Shown here: in pieces, positions 20,432 through 31,441 of the stretch | Position numbering within the stretch: the stretch's first letter is position 1 | Layout of the letters: each line of letters starts with the position of its first letter | Position numbers and translations under genes: made by a program | Assembly: GCA_030568195.1 (NCBI GenBank) | Contig: JAJLTO010000014.1 | Coordinates: 124,001 to 188,000, forward strand | Direction of reading: 5' to 3' | Source of the DNA: Dipodascopsis uninucleata var. uninucleata | Taxonomy: Eukaryota > Ascomycota > Lipomycetes > Lipomycetales > Lipomycetaceae | DNA length: 64,000 nucleotides | Notes under the pieces: model-generated | What the model saw: only the letters and a program-made list of their open reading frames with translations | Told to the model about the DNA's origin: nothing | The model's database searches: none

Positions 20432-23400
20432 ATGCAGAAGCCAGAGGGAATCTCGCTCATGCTTGTTGAGCTAGGCGCTCTGTTCTGTATAATTCATCTA
20501 ATTGCTTTTGTTATATTTGCTGTGTTTAGAATAGTTACTGGAGTCTCGATTCACCGACTGGGTTATTTTTCTCTTCGGCATATCACATTTTGTCTGAAGT
20601 CTGGTATTCAGGTTGACATAAGGCGTATGGGACTAAGCTTCCACCGGCCAGCTTATTCGAGACCGTCATGGATAACACTAACAGTTTCTGATGTGATATT
20701 TTATTTCGATGCAATAGAAGATGAACGGACGACTTACGGAAGTACTCCTGCGTCACCCACGAGTCCAATGAGTGATCCCCTCTCCGAAAGAGATCCTCTC
20801 AACAGAGCTAACAGTTCCGGTATTAACGACGCAAAGACAGACGCTAGTGATAACAGTAGTGTTAATGACAAGACACAAAGAGAACTAATTATTTTTACAA
20901 TAAGCAAAGCTATTCAGAGCGTCCATAAGAATTTGCGCTATTTAAATCTCATTGATTTTAGTATGCGCAATGTGTCTCTAGTGATCGACGATATCGGTAC
21001 AATTCAAATCAGGAGCATAGGAGTTCATACAGATGATCTCACTGTTGAGCTTTCTAAAGACTCAAAAATCTTTTCTACCACCCTAAATCAAGCAAATATA
21101 AAGCCTGGAAGTGATGCCGTTGCTGTCTTTCGCCTCTATGTAAAAGATATATTCTACACACATGATAAAGCACAGACTGAAGAGATTCTCGATAGTTTCC
21201 AGTTGGATATCTACAGTGCATTCGACAAATCTACATTGGAATACAGAGATGTCGCAGTTAACGTTCAATTCGGGAACATAGCAATTCCCTTTGATATTAT
21301 GCAAATAGTATTGGAAAGAATCAAAATACGCAGGAAACGTCCGAGAAGATCAAGCAGACAGCAAGACGTACCTACGAAGCCGGACGCAGGTTGTGGATTG
21401 GACCGTGAAGAAAAATTAAATATTGTCCAGAGCGTTCTCCATGTTTTTCGTGAAGTGCGGTTTCACATTGCTAGGATTAATATTTACCGCGTTCAGCCTC
21501 AATTCCATACACAAGAGAAGAAAATGTATCTAAGTATGGGTATCAAAGACTTCACTATTGACGTTCGACGTCTAAGTTCCACAAGTCCTGGCCATCGACT
21601 CTATTTTGCGGTTGATGATACTTCGCACCAAGCAATTATTACTGCTATTGCTGTTACTGTGGGAATTCACTACGAACAAACAACAGTCACCGATGAGCTT
21701 CTATATGTTCCCATGATTACAATGACATCCACAACTAATTTCATTCGAAAATCAGTAGAAATATTCAGTAATGTCGAGTCAGATAGAAATGCAAGTCTTT
21801 TAAAGGGAAGTTTAACGATCACAACGCCATCTGTGGACATTAGAGCGCGTCATCTTTCTGCATTCGCTGCATTCGCGAAAAGCTATGCCTCCTCTAGAGG
21901 ATCTTCGATACCTTCGACGCAAAGAAAGGGTTTTAGGATTGGCGAAATTCTACCGAAGGCAAACTTGAAGCTTAACATTGAGGAACCTGCTGCTCGTATC
22001 ATTGTCACTGATGCTGAACTTGAAAATTATGAAGTGAACAGAGATAATAGTAGCAGCAACAAGGACGACATTCAGAATGAGCGTGTACTGGCGTCCTCAT
22101 GTTCTGTTATAAATTGTGAGATTGAATCATCTCATCTCAAACAACCCTCTCCTCATTATGCGCTAGTAGGATCTCTAAGAATATCGGATTTTGACATGTA
22201 TGTAAGACGTGCTCATGGAGCCAGGCATGAAATTCTACATAATGAGACATTGCTTTTGAAATTTATAGCAGAAACTAGTCCTGGACTAGATGTTGCAATT
22301 TTTGGGACTCTTAATACGTTAGACATTTGTTTAACTAGACCAGAAATCATCGAGGGGCTTAAGGTTCTAATAGTCAGATTTCGAGAAGAAGTGACAACTA
22401 TATCTAGGAGATATTCTTCATTTATCAAGCGCAAACCCAAATTAGAATCAGTAGATTCTAATGCCCTGACGGGCATCCCTGCGTGGATATCCCATATCAA
22501 ATTAGATGGTACGGATGTAACCGTTAGTGCATCGTCAGAAGACAAAGTCGCTATGCAAAAGGCTCGGGGATTAGCCTTTCAGCTTGGATCATGGAATATC
22601 GAATATAAGCCTAACTTTTCTCGTAAGCACCTTAGTCACCACAGGCGACATAGGACAATTGCAAGTGGTCATGAAAGTATCCATAGTCAGCGATCGCTGG
22701 ATGGTAAGGAAGATAGCAATATTTCTACGAACAGACGACGTATATCTATTGGCCTTCATGATATAGAAGTCTGCAATATTAATTCTCGCGATGATATTGA
22801 GGTGTTGAATCCTTTAATGTCTGTCCCTAATCTTGAAGTAGCACTATCTACATATTCGGAAAATGGACAGCCTATTTTGGATGTATCTGTTATTTTGAGG
22901 CGTGCCATATTTAATTACTCTTTATACGGACATTACTGTGCTTTATTGGCTGCCAAGGCGCTACATCGAATTTTTAAGCGTACCTCGATATCTCATGATG
23001 CACCGGTGGAACAGATTTCCACTCCACCAAGAATATTTAATAAACCATTATTGCTTATTGAATTTCATTCGCACAACATTCGATTGAAGATCACTTTACC
23101 AGACACTCCTCAAATGATGCTAGAAACATCCGGTCTGACCTATACGAGACGTGGCAAGGTTGACGTGATTCGCTCGCACTATTGCAGACTCTATGTTTCA
23201 TCTCCGACAGTACCGAATGCATGGGAGAGACTGGTGGTAGTTCAAAATCTACGTGTGGAATTGCGCAAATCTCTTCTTGAATCCCTTAATATTGATCATG
23301 AACCCGAAGATGAAATGATAGTTGACTCAAAAGTAATTTCTATAAGTATTCCATATAGCTTGGTTTTCTATCACATAATCGAAGGCATTAAAAATACAGG

Positions 23401-26400
23401 AAAGTCCCTGCGACAACTACACCATCAATTCAAAACCGATGAAGATACCTATGTTTTAGAACCAAAGAGTGAAAGACCGAAGAAAGTCCCGCGAATACGG
23501 ATTCGACCGAAGGTACTTGAAATGCGTATAGATGATGATCCTTTTGAATCAAGACTTGGACTTATATTCAGGGTCGGTCTAATAGAGATGAAGTCACGAA
23601 TAGCTAGAGAGGCAGCATTTGAGGCTAAGGTACAAACATTAGAGAAAGCAGCCAATGAGAAATTTTTTCAAAAACAATCAAAAGGTGAAGGTTTGTCATC
23701 GTTTGGAGAAGGGCTCAATGGATCAAATAACGCGTCCAATTCAAATTTGAATGACCACACGCATAATGATGGCGACAAGAAGCATAATGGGCGCTCTAAG
23801 AGACGACATGCCTTCAAGGCTATGAAACCAAAACGTAAGGGTGCCAAAAATAATCGTGAAAGCAACAATACTTTCAGATATTCACCAACAGATGCTGAAT
23901 TACCATCGGAAAGTGCTAAAATTTCTAGAGAGGAGGCGTACCAACGTCTACAAATCTTACATTCTCAATCATGGATCAAACGTATCACTCACGCCAGAAG
24001 AGTCCGTGCTGAAGCAACTGAGGCAAAGCGGGAAAGAATAGTTGGAATTGATTTGGTTGATGAGGATACTATAGCTCATGAAAAGATCATAGCAGTTCCT
24101 GATTCGCCTCCACTATTTCAAATAATTATTAATGATAGTGACATTCTGATAGATAAACCCCAATTTCCAATAGAGGACACGGTAACTTATATACACGAGA
24201 CTGGTAAAGGAGTTCCTTTGGATACTCAATATACGCTGTTAATACCTATGTTTTTGAAGTTCTCTATGGGCGAGGCGCGCTTTCTCTTGAGAGATTATCC
24301 TATACCATTTATTCATATTCCTAGATTAGCATCAGATCAAATGCCTAATATGCCTTCGTGGGTTCTCTCGTCAAATTTTGTTATCGCAGAGGAGATGAAA
24401 GATGAGAGTTCGGTCAGAAAAGTGGAGGTACCCATAATTAGAGCGGAAAATGATGAAAAGCCAGGCTATTTTATAGTCGTTCCTCGAACTGTGACCCCAG
24501 TGAAAATGTTTTCAAAAATTAACGTTGAAGTGAATTCGTCTTTACCAACGCGCATATCCTATGCGCCTTCCACTCAGCCAGCAGTGCAGCAGACTATGAT
24601 GATCTTCGATACTTTCACAAAACCTCCAATAGATCCTTCAGCCAAAATTGGATTTTGGGATAAGATACGTCTGATTTTCCATTCGAAGATACGCATATCT
24701 TGGAAAAATGGCTCCTGTCATCTGCTTCTGAAGGGTTCTCGTGATCCTTACATTATCACTGAGACAGGTGCTGGTTTTGCAATGTGTTGGAGAAACAATG
24801 TGGTGTTTGATATTAATCCAACCGGTGATCAAAAAGAATTCATGGTTGTTGATAGTGAGCAATTCATATTAGGCATACCGGATTTCAACTATTACGTGAA
24901 ATCTGGCTGCACAAGCGCTGATCTTATGAATGTTGATGATTCGATCAGCATTGCTAGTAACGATTCTCAGTATGCTCACAAGGCTTCTTTCCAAAAAATA
25001 ATCATGAAATTGTCGGGTCAAGTAAGATGGAAAGCTGGAATTCTTTTTGGAAGAGACACATTGGAGGGCCAGTCGTTTGACTTTGTACCTCATTACAAAG
25101 TTCAGCTTGTAAATCCCAAATATGTTAAGGATGTTAAAGCACACGATTCTTACGCAGGTTTTAGGAGTGATTATATTCATCTTGCGCTTTCAGTAATATC
25201 GCCCAGAGATGTCAATTGGAAACCTTTTGCGAACAACTCTAGTGAGAGTAGCTATAATACTGTTCACCTTTCTCCGCTTGCGTTCATGCATTTCTTTGAC
25301 TGGTGGCATTTATTCTCTACTGCAATGTCATTACCTGTTAGGACTGGAAAGCTTTTTACCCCTCAAATATCTAAAAAGTTTGGTAGACACCTTGCAACAA
25401 TAAAGTACCAATTTGTGATTGCTCCACTATTTATTAGTCATATGTATTTACATAGACGTGATGAGTTTGATTCGAAAGATTCTCTAAATTCTGTTGGATT
25501 CAAAGGACGGACAGACTCTTTTATGATGGATATCCATCAATGCAGAGAAACTACTACATACATGTCTAGGGAGCTCAATGTAAAAAAGAAAAAAAGGCAA
25601 ATGAAGATAAATGTTGCTGAGATTGATTTCCGTGTGGCCGATATACGAGGGATATCTTTGTCCTTTAAGGATCGCACGCCAAATGAATTATTTAACCAGC
25701 TCAATAGTGCGATACAATCGGACTCGGAGTCTCCTACAAGTTCTAGTAATCATGCATCTACCTTTGCGAAGTTCAAGGTGTCAGATAATGATCTTACGTG
25801 GATTGATATGGACGATTATACGGAGCTTAATTCTATCGCTGGCACAAAGAATATTTCCTCAGTCAAGGTCCTGCCTCTATTGTATACGCCACGATTCACT
25901 TACTTCAGACGAACGGATAAGTCTAACTGCTCTGAGATATCTCGTGATATAGAGAAATGGTCACCATTTGGCGATGAGCCATCACATAATTGTTTGTTGG
26001 GTAATATAGACACTGTGGTGAACCAAAGATATTCTATACTCAAGCGTGCAAGGGAGTTACAAGAACAGATAGCTGCAACTGATGAACTAGCTGAAGAGCT
26101 TGTGAAATTAACAGAACTATATACGGAAAATCAGACTCTGAGGCAAAGGCTCGCTGCTGCTAAAGATGATGCAAAAATTCTTGCTGAAAAGAAACATGTT
26201 TTAAGAAACATGTGGCATGCTCTAGTAGGCGCACAGGAGAATATTGAAGGCAAAGATCACAATTGCATACTAGATGAGAAGATTCCTCATGTCTCGCGTG
26301 ATATTTTTGATGACGACACTAGTTCTTTTGCTGGAAGTCTTAATTCTATTGACATGGGAGAAATCGACCACTTGAGCGATTTCAATAACCGGTTTATATT

Positions 26401-29056
26401 TCACAATGTTCAGATCAAATGGAATAACCATATAAGAAATATATTTATGAAATATATATATCAGGTTGGACAACGAAGAGGATCAGTTTACTACATGTCT
26501 CGACGGGCAGTCAAATTCATAGAAGATCTCGTCAAGGACCAGAAAGCAGGAAGAAATCATACTACTTCTGGTGTCATGGACGAGAGCTCAGCTTCTGGAG
26601 GAAGAGCCTCTCATACTAGTAATGAAGACAATGATGAGAACGGGAATGGTGCACCTATAGCAAGAACTTCGACGGAGGCACTCATAGAGACCCTTTTGAA
26701 GGACTCAAAGTCTAGTTTTATCGTCAAAGACGAGAAATCCAACAATCGAGATGGCCATATATTTCCTCCTCTTAAAGAAGAGGACGAAGAAGGCGAGTCT
26801 ACTTGTGACAAGGATGATATGTCTAAATATAAATTTACGGATGAAAAGCCATACGATGATTTCTTAAAGCATCTTGCCGATGGCTATATCGCGATAAATA
26901 GTTACATGATTCGATTTCTTGGTACTCAGATCCAACTTCAGAGTGAAAGTAACCCGGACTCGGTACTGCTTGTTACATCTCAAAATATTGAGCTCAAAAT
27001 TTTCTCTATCATGGATAGAACTGAACTTGAGGATGATGTTAATGGCTTAGTGCAATCACGTTATCAAGCAAATCTAGATAATGCCCAATTTCTCGTTTTT
27101 AACAAGGAAAGGCTTGCTCATCAGTCGCGATGGCTTTTCGAATCACAGGGATATGGGGGGAGTCGATTATATTTACCAAATCAGAGTGGTAAAGTGCAGG
27201 ATTCTACTTCACAATTACAATCATCGTTCATATGGCCACCTTGGGTACAGTTAGAGAGTATTTATGAAGATAGTTACATGAAAAATTTCAGGATTGCGGA
27301 GCGGACTTCCGCTTCTCTATTATTTGATAAGCATAATTCTCTTCGATTGAAGTATGTCGATAAGGTGCTACGTAGATCCTCGAACAATTTGCCTGAAATA
27401 GCTCGCCGTGTGGATAGACTGTCTGTTGATTTTCCTAAGTTCGTGGCGTCCTGCGATTCTTTACAGTACTACGCTATATACATTATTGCTATGGATCTTC
27501 TAATGTACACTGAACCACACAACAAGCTCGCTAATCAGAGGTTAGAAAAGATTCTATTGTCTAGCGATTTTAGTGATCTCTCAGAAGCACCTGAAATGGT
27601 TGAAGAGCTGCAGCAAGAAATAAGACAATTAGAAGAAATAAAAAATCAATTTTTGATTTATTCATCTGAGATCGATGAGCAAGGCTGGCGTGATTTTCGA
27701 AACGCGAATATGGAACTTAATAATGCCAAAGAAGAGCTATTTTTTTTGATGAAAGCAATTACCAAGGCACAACACTATCATGAAGAAAAAGAGGCAGAGA
27801 CTACTGGAATATTACAGTGGTTTATCTCTGGAAAGGAAATTATTGCTCATATGCTCCTGGAAGATAGAACTCCTTTTGTAGATGTGGCATTGGCCAATGG
27901 CATCTTTCGCAGAATGGAAAATTCTGACGGTTCCAACATAAATTGTATAGAAATTGACATGTTACAAGCTGTGAATCTGTTGAAAGAAGCGATTTATCCA
28001 GAACTGCTCTCGCCATATTTCAAGGGAATGCCTGCAGACAATAACAGAAGAAAGAAGGCGGTCAGAGTCTATTGGTATATGTTGGAGGCTATTGGTGGTA
28101 TTCCTGTTATGGATCATTTTGAAGTGGATCTCATCCCGATGAAAATTCAATTAGAGTATGATATTGGTCAGAAGATATTCGACTATGTCTTCCCTGACCA
28201 TAAGCAATCACCTTTTATGCTAAATCAAAAGCGGAATGCACACGAGAATAACGATAAGAATGATGATTCAGGAGTATTGTCTTCGTCAGATAGTTCTTCT
28301 GATGATGACGATGATGGAGATAGTGAAATAGCACTTAGCTCGTTGGGCTCGAATAACTCTGTTGTATCAATATCACAGCCAAAACATTCATCAAGCTGGC
28401 CTAGTCGCTTACGACGGGCTAGGACATCTTCCAATGCTTCCAATGGACGAAACTTATCTCAACTAACTGCACGCGATTTAAGCGTCGGATCTGCAGGGAG
28501 CAACCATCATGGAAGTGGTGACATGTATATGAAGCTAAGCGATAATGCATCTGTAAACTCGTTACAGTCTGGTAACAGCGAGACAACTAGATCAAATACA
28601 TTCTTGAGACATGCTGATTCATTTGGAATTTATGGGACTCAAACTCAGGAAAGCGATATAAGTCAGATGGTTATGCGTGCTTCAAACTATATAACGTTTG
28701 TAAATATAACGATTCATAGTGTTATACTTTGTATAAGTTATAAGGGTAAAGGATCCCGCAATCTTGAAGACGTTCATGAATTTGAATTCAGACTTCCGAA
28801 TATCGAGTATCGTAATAGAACGTGGTCTAATCTTGATCTGGCATTGAGGCTTAAGAAAGATATTATTAAGGCGCTTATTTCTCATACAGGTGCTCTTATA
28901 GAGAATAAATTCAAAAAGCGCAACTTCACACGTTCCAGGAAGAAACGAGCTTCGCGACCGGAAATAAGGCAGATTTCAGACTATGCGGATTTCACATCTC
29001 TGGCTGATCTAAGCTCCTCGTCTATAGCTCCCCGTGATAATGAGAAGAACCACTAG
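20432..29056 (+). CDS. FMP27: Fmp27-type bridge-like lipid-transfer protein (BLTP2/Hobbit/SABRE family)
   Basis: A single 8.6-kb frame coding for about 2874 residues. Members of this family form a long hydrophobic groove that carries phospholipids between membranes at ER-plasma membrane contact sites. A membrane helix near the N-terminus (about 8-35, hydrophobic LGALFCIIHLIAFVIFAVF) anchors it in the ER, followed by the family opening VSIHRLGYFSLRHI. The GFWDK domain is named by its motif, present at about residue 1406 (KIGFWDKIRLIFHSKIRISW). The WPPW domain motif is present at about 2266 (SFIWPPWVQLE). Coiled coils appear near 1870-1930 and 2385-2450; acidic/Ser-rich linkers lie near 2080-2150 and 2605-2720. 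The last part is basic. The start chosen is the first ATG; the frame is closed by TAG at 20417-20419, which doubles as a possible splice acceptor, so a short upstream exon is possible. The other yeast giant, Csf1, lacks these two motifs. Confidence 0.93.
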   Translation: MQKPEGISLMLVELGALFCIIHLIAFVIFAVFRIVTGVSIHRLGYFSLRHITFCLKSGIQVDIRRMGLSFHRPAYSRPSWITLTVSDVIFYFDAIEDERTTYGSTPASPTSPMSDPLSERDPLNRANSSGINDAKTDASDNSSVNDKTQRELIIFTISKAIQSVHKNLRYLNLIDFSMRNVSLVIDDIGTIQIRSIGVHTDDLTVELSKDSKIFSTTLNQANIKPGSDAVAVFRLYVKDIFYTHDKAQTEEILDSFQLDIYSAFDKSTLEYRDVAVNVQFGNIAIPFDIMQIVLERIKIRRKRPRRSSRQQDVPTKPDAGCGLDREEKLNIVQSVLHVFREVRFHIARINIYRVQPQFHTQEKKMYLSMGIKDFTIDVRRLSSTSPGHRLYFAVDDTSHQAIITAIAVTVGIHYEQTTVTDELLYVPMITMTSTTNFIRKSVEIFSNVESDRNASLLKGSLTITTPSVDIRARHLSAFAAFAKSYASSRGSSIPSTQRKGFRIGEILPKANLKLNIEEPAARIIVTDAELENYEVNRDNSSSNKDDIQNERVLASSCSVINCEIESSHLKQPSPHYALVGSLRISDFDMYVRRAHGARHEILHNETLLLKFIAETSPGLDVAIFGTLNTLDICLTRPEIIEGLKVLIVRFREEVTTISRRYSSFIKRKPKLESVDSNALTGIPAWISHIKLDGTDVTVSASSEDKVAMQKARGLAFQLGSWNIEYKPNFSRKHLSHHRRHRTIASGHESIHSQRSLDGKEDSNISTNRRRISIGLHDIEVCNINSRDDIEVLNPLMSVPNLEVALSTYSENGQPILDVSVILRRAIFNYSLYGHYCALLAAKALHRIFKRTSISHDAPVEQISTPPRIFNKPLLLIEFHSHNIRLKITLPDTPQMMLETSGLTYTRRGKVDVIRSHYCRLYVSSPTVPNAWERLVVVQNLRVELRKSLLESLNIDHEPEDEMIVDSKVISISIPYSLVFYHIIEGIKNTGKSLRQLHHQFKTDEDTYVLEPKSERPKKVPRIRIRPKVLEMRIDDDPFESRLGLIFRVGLIEMKSRIAREAAFEAKVQTLEKAANEKFFQKQSKGEGLSSFGEGLNGSNNASNSNLNDHTHNDGDKKHNGRSKRRHAFKAMKPKRKGAKNNRESNNTFRYSPTDAELPSESAKISREEAYQRLQILHSQSWIKRITHARRVRAEATEAKRERIVGIDLVDEDTIAHEKIIAVPDSPPLFQIIINDSDILIDKPQFPIEDTVTYIHETGKGVPLDTQYTLLIPMFLKFSMGEARFLLRDYPIPFIHIPRLASDQMPNMPSWVLSSNFVIAEEMKDESSVRKVEVPIIRAENDEKPGYFIVVPRTVTPVKMFSKINVEVNSSLPTRISYAPSTQPAVQQTMMIFDTFTKPPIDPSAKIGFWDKIRLIFHSKIRISWKNGSCHLLLKGSRDPYIITETGAGFAMCWRNNVVFDINPTGDQKEFMVVDSEQFILGIPDFNYYVKSGCTSADLMNVDDSISIASNDSQYAHKASFQKIIMKLSGQVRWKAGILFGRDTLEGQSFDFVPHYKVQLVNPKYVKDVKAHDSYAGFRSDYIHLALSVISPRDVNWKPFANNSSESSYNTVHLSPLAFMHFFDWWHLFSTAMSLPVRTGKLFTPQISKKFGRHLATIKYQFVIAPLFISHMYLHRRDEFDSKDSLNSVGFKGRTDSFMMDIHQCRETTTYMSRELNVKKKKRQMKINVAEIDFRVADIRGISLSFKDRTPNELFNQLNSAIQSDSESPTSSSNHASTFAKFKVSDNDLTWIDMDDYTELNSIAGTKNISSVKVLPLLYTPRFTYFRRTDKSNCSEISRDIEKWSPFGDEPSHNCLLGNIDTVVNQRYSILKRARELQEQIAATDELAEELVKLTELYTENQTLRQRLAAAKDDAKILAEKKHVLRNMWHALVGAQENIEGKDHNCILDEKIPHVSRDIFDDDTSSFAGSLNSIDMGEIDHLSDFNNRFIFHNVQIKWNNHIRNIFMKYIYQVGQRRGSVYYMSRRAVKFIEDLVKDQKAGRNHTTSGVMDESSASGGRASHTSNEDNDENGNGAPIARTSTEALIETLLKDSKSSFIVKDEKSNNRDGHIFPPLKEEDEEGESTCDKDDMSKYKFTDEKPYDDFLKHLADGYIAINSYMIRFLGTQIQLQSESNPDSVLLVTSQNIELKIFSIMDRTELEDDVNGLVQSRYQANLDNAQFLVFNKERLAHQSRWLFESQGYGGSRLYLPNQSGKVQDSTSQLQSSFIWPPWVQLESIYEDSYMKNFRIAERTSASLLFDKHNSLRLKYVDKVLRRSSNNLPEIARRVDRLSVDFPKFVASCDSLQYYAIYIIAMDLLMYTEPHNKLANQRLEKILLSSDFSDLSEAPEMVEELQQEIRQLEEIKNQFLIYSSEIDEQGWRDFRNANMELNNAKEELFFLMKAITKAQHYHEEKEAETTGILQWFISGKEIIAHMLLEDRTPFVDVALANGIFRRMENSDGSNINCIEIDMLQAVNLLKEAIYPELLSPYFKGMPADNNRRKKAVRVYWYMLEAIGGIPVMDHFEVDLIPMKIQLEYDIGQKIFDYVFPDHKQSPFMLNQKRNAHENNDKNDDSGVLSSSDSSSDDDDDGDSEIALSSLGSNNSVVSISQPKHSSSWPSRLRRARTSSNASNGRNLSQLTARDLSVGSAGSNHHGSGDMYMKLSDNASVNSLQSGNSETTRSNTFLRHADSFGIYGTQTQESDISQMVMRASNYITFVNITIHSVILCISYKGKGSRNLEDVHEFEFRLPNIEYRNRTWSNLDLALRLKKDIIKALISHTGALIENKFKKRNFTRSRKKRASRPEIRQISDYADFTSLADLSSSSIAPRDNEKNH

Positions 29057-29914
29057 CCGGGTACGTCTAGTGCTGTCATATCGATGCACTAACTTCTCTT
29101 CAAGTATCACTTTTACTTGGTATTTGAATGATGACTCATATTAGTTACGTATAATATAATGTATATTGTAATTATTGTATTATATTATGTAAATACTTTT
29201 TGTTTGATGATGCTATATTTTATAATTATTCAATCGCTTCTATTTTTTCTATTGCGTTCGTCTTGGACTACTTTAATTAATGCAGTTTATTTTTTAATAC
29301 TCACTCTGTGTCATTACTAATCTCAGTTTTGATGGTTTGAACGATGTTTTCTTTTTGGTTTCCTCTTGCACACGGACAATTATTTTTGATCTTTTTTAAT
29401 GCAATAATGTAAATGAAATATATATAATTAATAAGGAACAGCCTTAAACATAAATATGCTGCTCTTGTATCTAATAGTTATGCTTGTTATTATTATAGTC
29501 TAGTTTAGATCCATTTCTTTCGCAGATGTGATAAACTGATATTCTAATGCTTAGTAGAAGATTTCCTGCTTACACTATACTTACCAAGCTCTCAGTCAAG
29601 GAAAGCAATGTGAGTGTGACGTCATGATCGTCATATATTATGTAATATAGACGGGATCTTAAATAATGTTTCCGACTTCATCAAGATCTTTACAAAATTG
29701 AGATGCGATTGTTCTAATATGCTAACTGAATAGTATGTTTATTTATAAATATCAACATTTATATACAAGCTCAATTACAATTAGCGTAATCAAGTCAATA
29801 GTTTCTCAGAGATCATCTTTGGTGAGTACAAACTAAGAGCGAAGAAATATATATATATTTATATATATTTGTATGTGGGATGAACTAACTCATAAACAGT
29901 CAACAATAACTAAA
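29057..29914. other. Intergenic stretch, AT-rich
   Basis: About 860 bases between FMP27 and the glutathionyl-hydroquinone reductase gene. Very AT-rich 3' of FMP27, with an (AT)-rich run at about 29848-29872 close to the next start. No gene or RNA recognised. Confidence 0.6.
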
Positions 29915-31274
29915 ATGGCATCAGCAAATAAACCCGATGATATCTTGAAGTGGGCCAGTAAGGACGGCGAATTTAGACGTAAACCTGTACGAGTTATATC
30001 TGTGTGCTATTTCGAAATAGCTAGGATTATTTATCGTGATTCATCAAATGAATGATTTAGCGTTACTAACTTAATTCTCTTCTGTACATAGTCTTCCTTT
30101 CGTAACTGGATTTCGAGAGACCCTAGGGCCGAGTTTCCAGCCGAGAGTGGACGATATCATCTCTATATTTCCTGGGCATGTCCTTGGTAAGATTTAATGA
30201 ACTCTTAATAAGTATTTGGTGTTTCAGTTCGATAGTGACTAGATTTTTATTTGAATAGGGCTCATAGAACTGCTATCGTCAGAGCCTTGAAAGGCCTCGA
30301 AGATGTGATATCTATAAGGTATGATTCAATCCGAAAAATATAATATCAGGAGCTATTGATTAGTTCTGGTGCTAATTTTCTATTATCAAAGTGTGGTTGA
30401 CTGGTACCTTGGTGAAATGGGCTGGAAGTTTTCCTCGCCAGAAGAGACTCCGGGAGCTACACTTGATACCATCAACCACGCGAAATATCTACGGGAATTG
30501 TATTTTAAGGTCAATCCTGACTATGACGGAAGATTCACTGTACCTGTATTGTGGGACAAGAAAACTGGAAGCTTGGTTAATAATGAGTCGTCTGAAATCA
30601 TCCGAATGTTCAATGAAGAGTTCGATGACTTCATTGATGATAAGTACAAGGGCTTAAGCTTTTATCCAGAAGCTTTACGCGACGAGATTGACAGTCTCAA
30701 CGAATGGGTCTAGTAAGTATTCAAGTAGTATAATAAAATCTTAGAAGTAAAATCATGTTCGATACAGCGCTGACTGATTTGTAGTGATACTGTCAACAAC
30801 GGTGTATATAAGGCTGGATTTGCTTCGAAGCAGGAAGTATATGAATCGCATGTTATCAAGGTCTTTGAATCACTTGATCGTCTCGAGGATATCTTAGCTA
30901 AGTCTACTGGCCCATTCCTTCTTGGCGACAAACTTACTGAAGCGGACATTAGGCTTTATACCACTATAGTTCGTTTTGATCCAGTCTACGTCCAGCACTT
31001 TAAGTGCAATATTGGAACTATTCGTAGCAATTATCCTCATCTTCATAAATGGCTAAGAATGCTCTATTGGGACTATCCTGAGTTCAAGGATACCACGAAC
31101 TTTGATCACATCAAACTTCATTATACTAAAGTAAGTTTTAGTTTAAGAGCTCTATCAGAAGGACGAACTTTCAATATCTAACTAACGTCTTATGAATAGA
31201 GCCATAAACAAATTAATCCATTTTCTATTACTCCAGTAGGACCTGTTCCGAATATTTTGCCAAAGGACGAATAG
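29915..31274 (+). CDS. Glutathionyl-hydroquinone reductase / omega-xi-class GST (Ecm4/Gto type), six exons
   Basis: Exons: 29915-29986, 30092-30186, 30259-30318, 30392-30712, 30785-31130, 31200-31274. Introns are 105, 72, 73, 72 and 69 nt, each GT...AG; the first has a perfect TACTAAC branch site and the last CTAACTAAC. The joined frame codes for 322 residues with no break, in the family's usual range. The enzyme uses a cysteine thiol to remove glutathione from glutathionyl-hydroquinones and related adducts. The catalytic element is the W-x-C-P-W motif in [12 protein letters not shown], split by intron 2. It is preceded by [18 protein letters not shown] and followed by [17 protein letters not shown], then the nucleotide-free GST fold parts [18 protein letters not shown] and [19 protein letters not shown]. 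An in-frame upstream ATG at 29873 would add 14 residues; the 29915 ATG has the better context. Five introns is high for a yeast-sized gene. Confidence 0.94.
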
Positions 31275-31441
31275 GGCTTATGAACGTGATCAGCTTACAA
31301 AATAATGCTTTAATCTCGATTAAAGGATGTTTATTTATGTGAATTGTAGTTTATATTCAGCCTTGTAGCTAAATATAAATATACAGTTGGACTAATTTAA
31401 CAGCAATAGGAAGACTAAGTACAAGATATGAACTTAATTAA
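31275..31441. other. Short convergent intergenic spacer
   Basis: Only 167 bases separate the stop codons of the glutathionyl-hydroquinone reductase (plus) and the U-box/Hsp70-like gene (minus). AT-rich; presumably holds both polyadenylation regions. Confidence 0.6.

Noticed and set aside
20432-29056. Identification of the giant protein as Csf1 (BLTP1)
   Set aside because: The GFWDK and WPPW motifs are signatures of the Fmp27 family (BLTP2), not Csf1.
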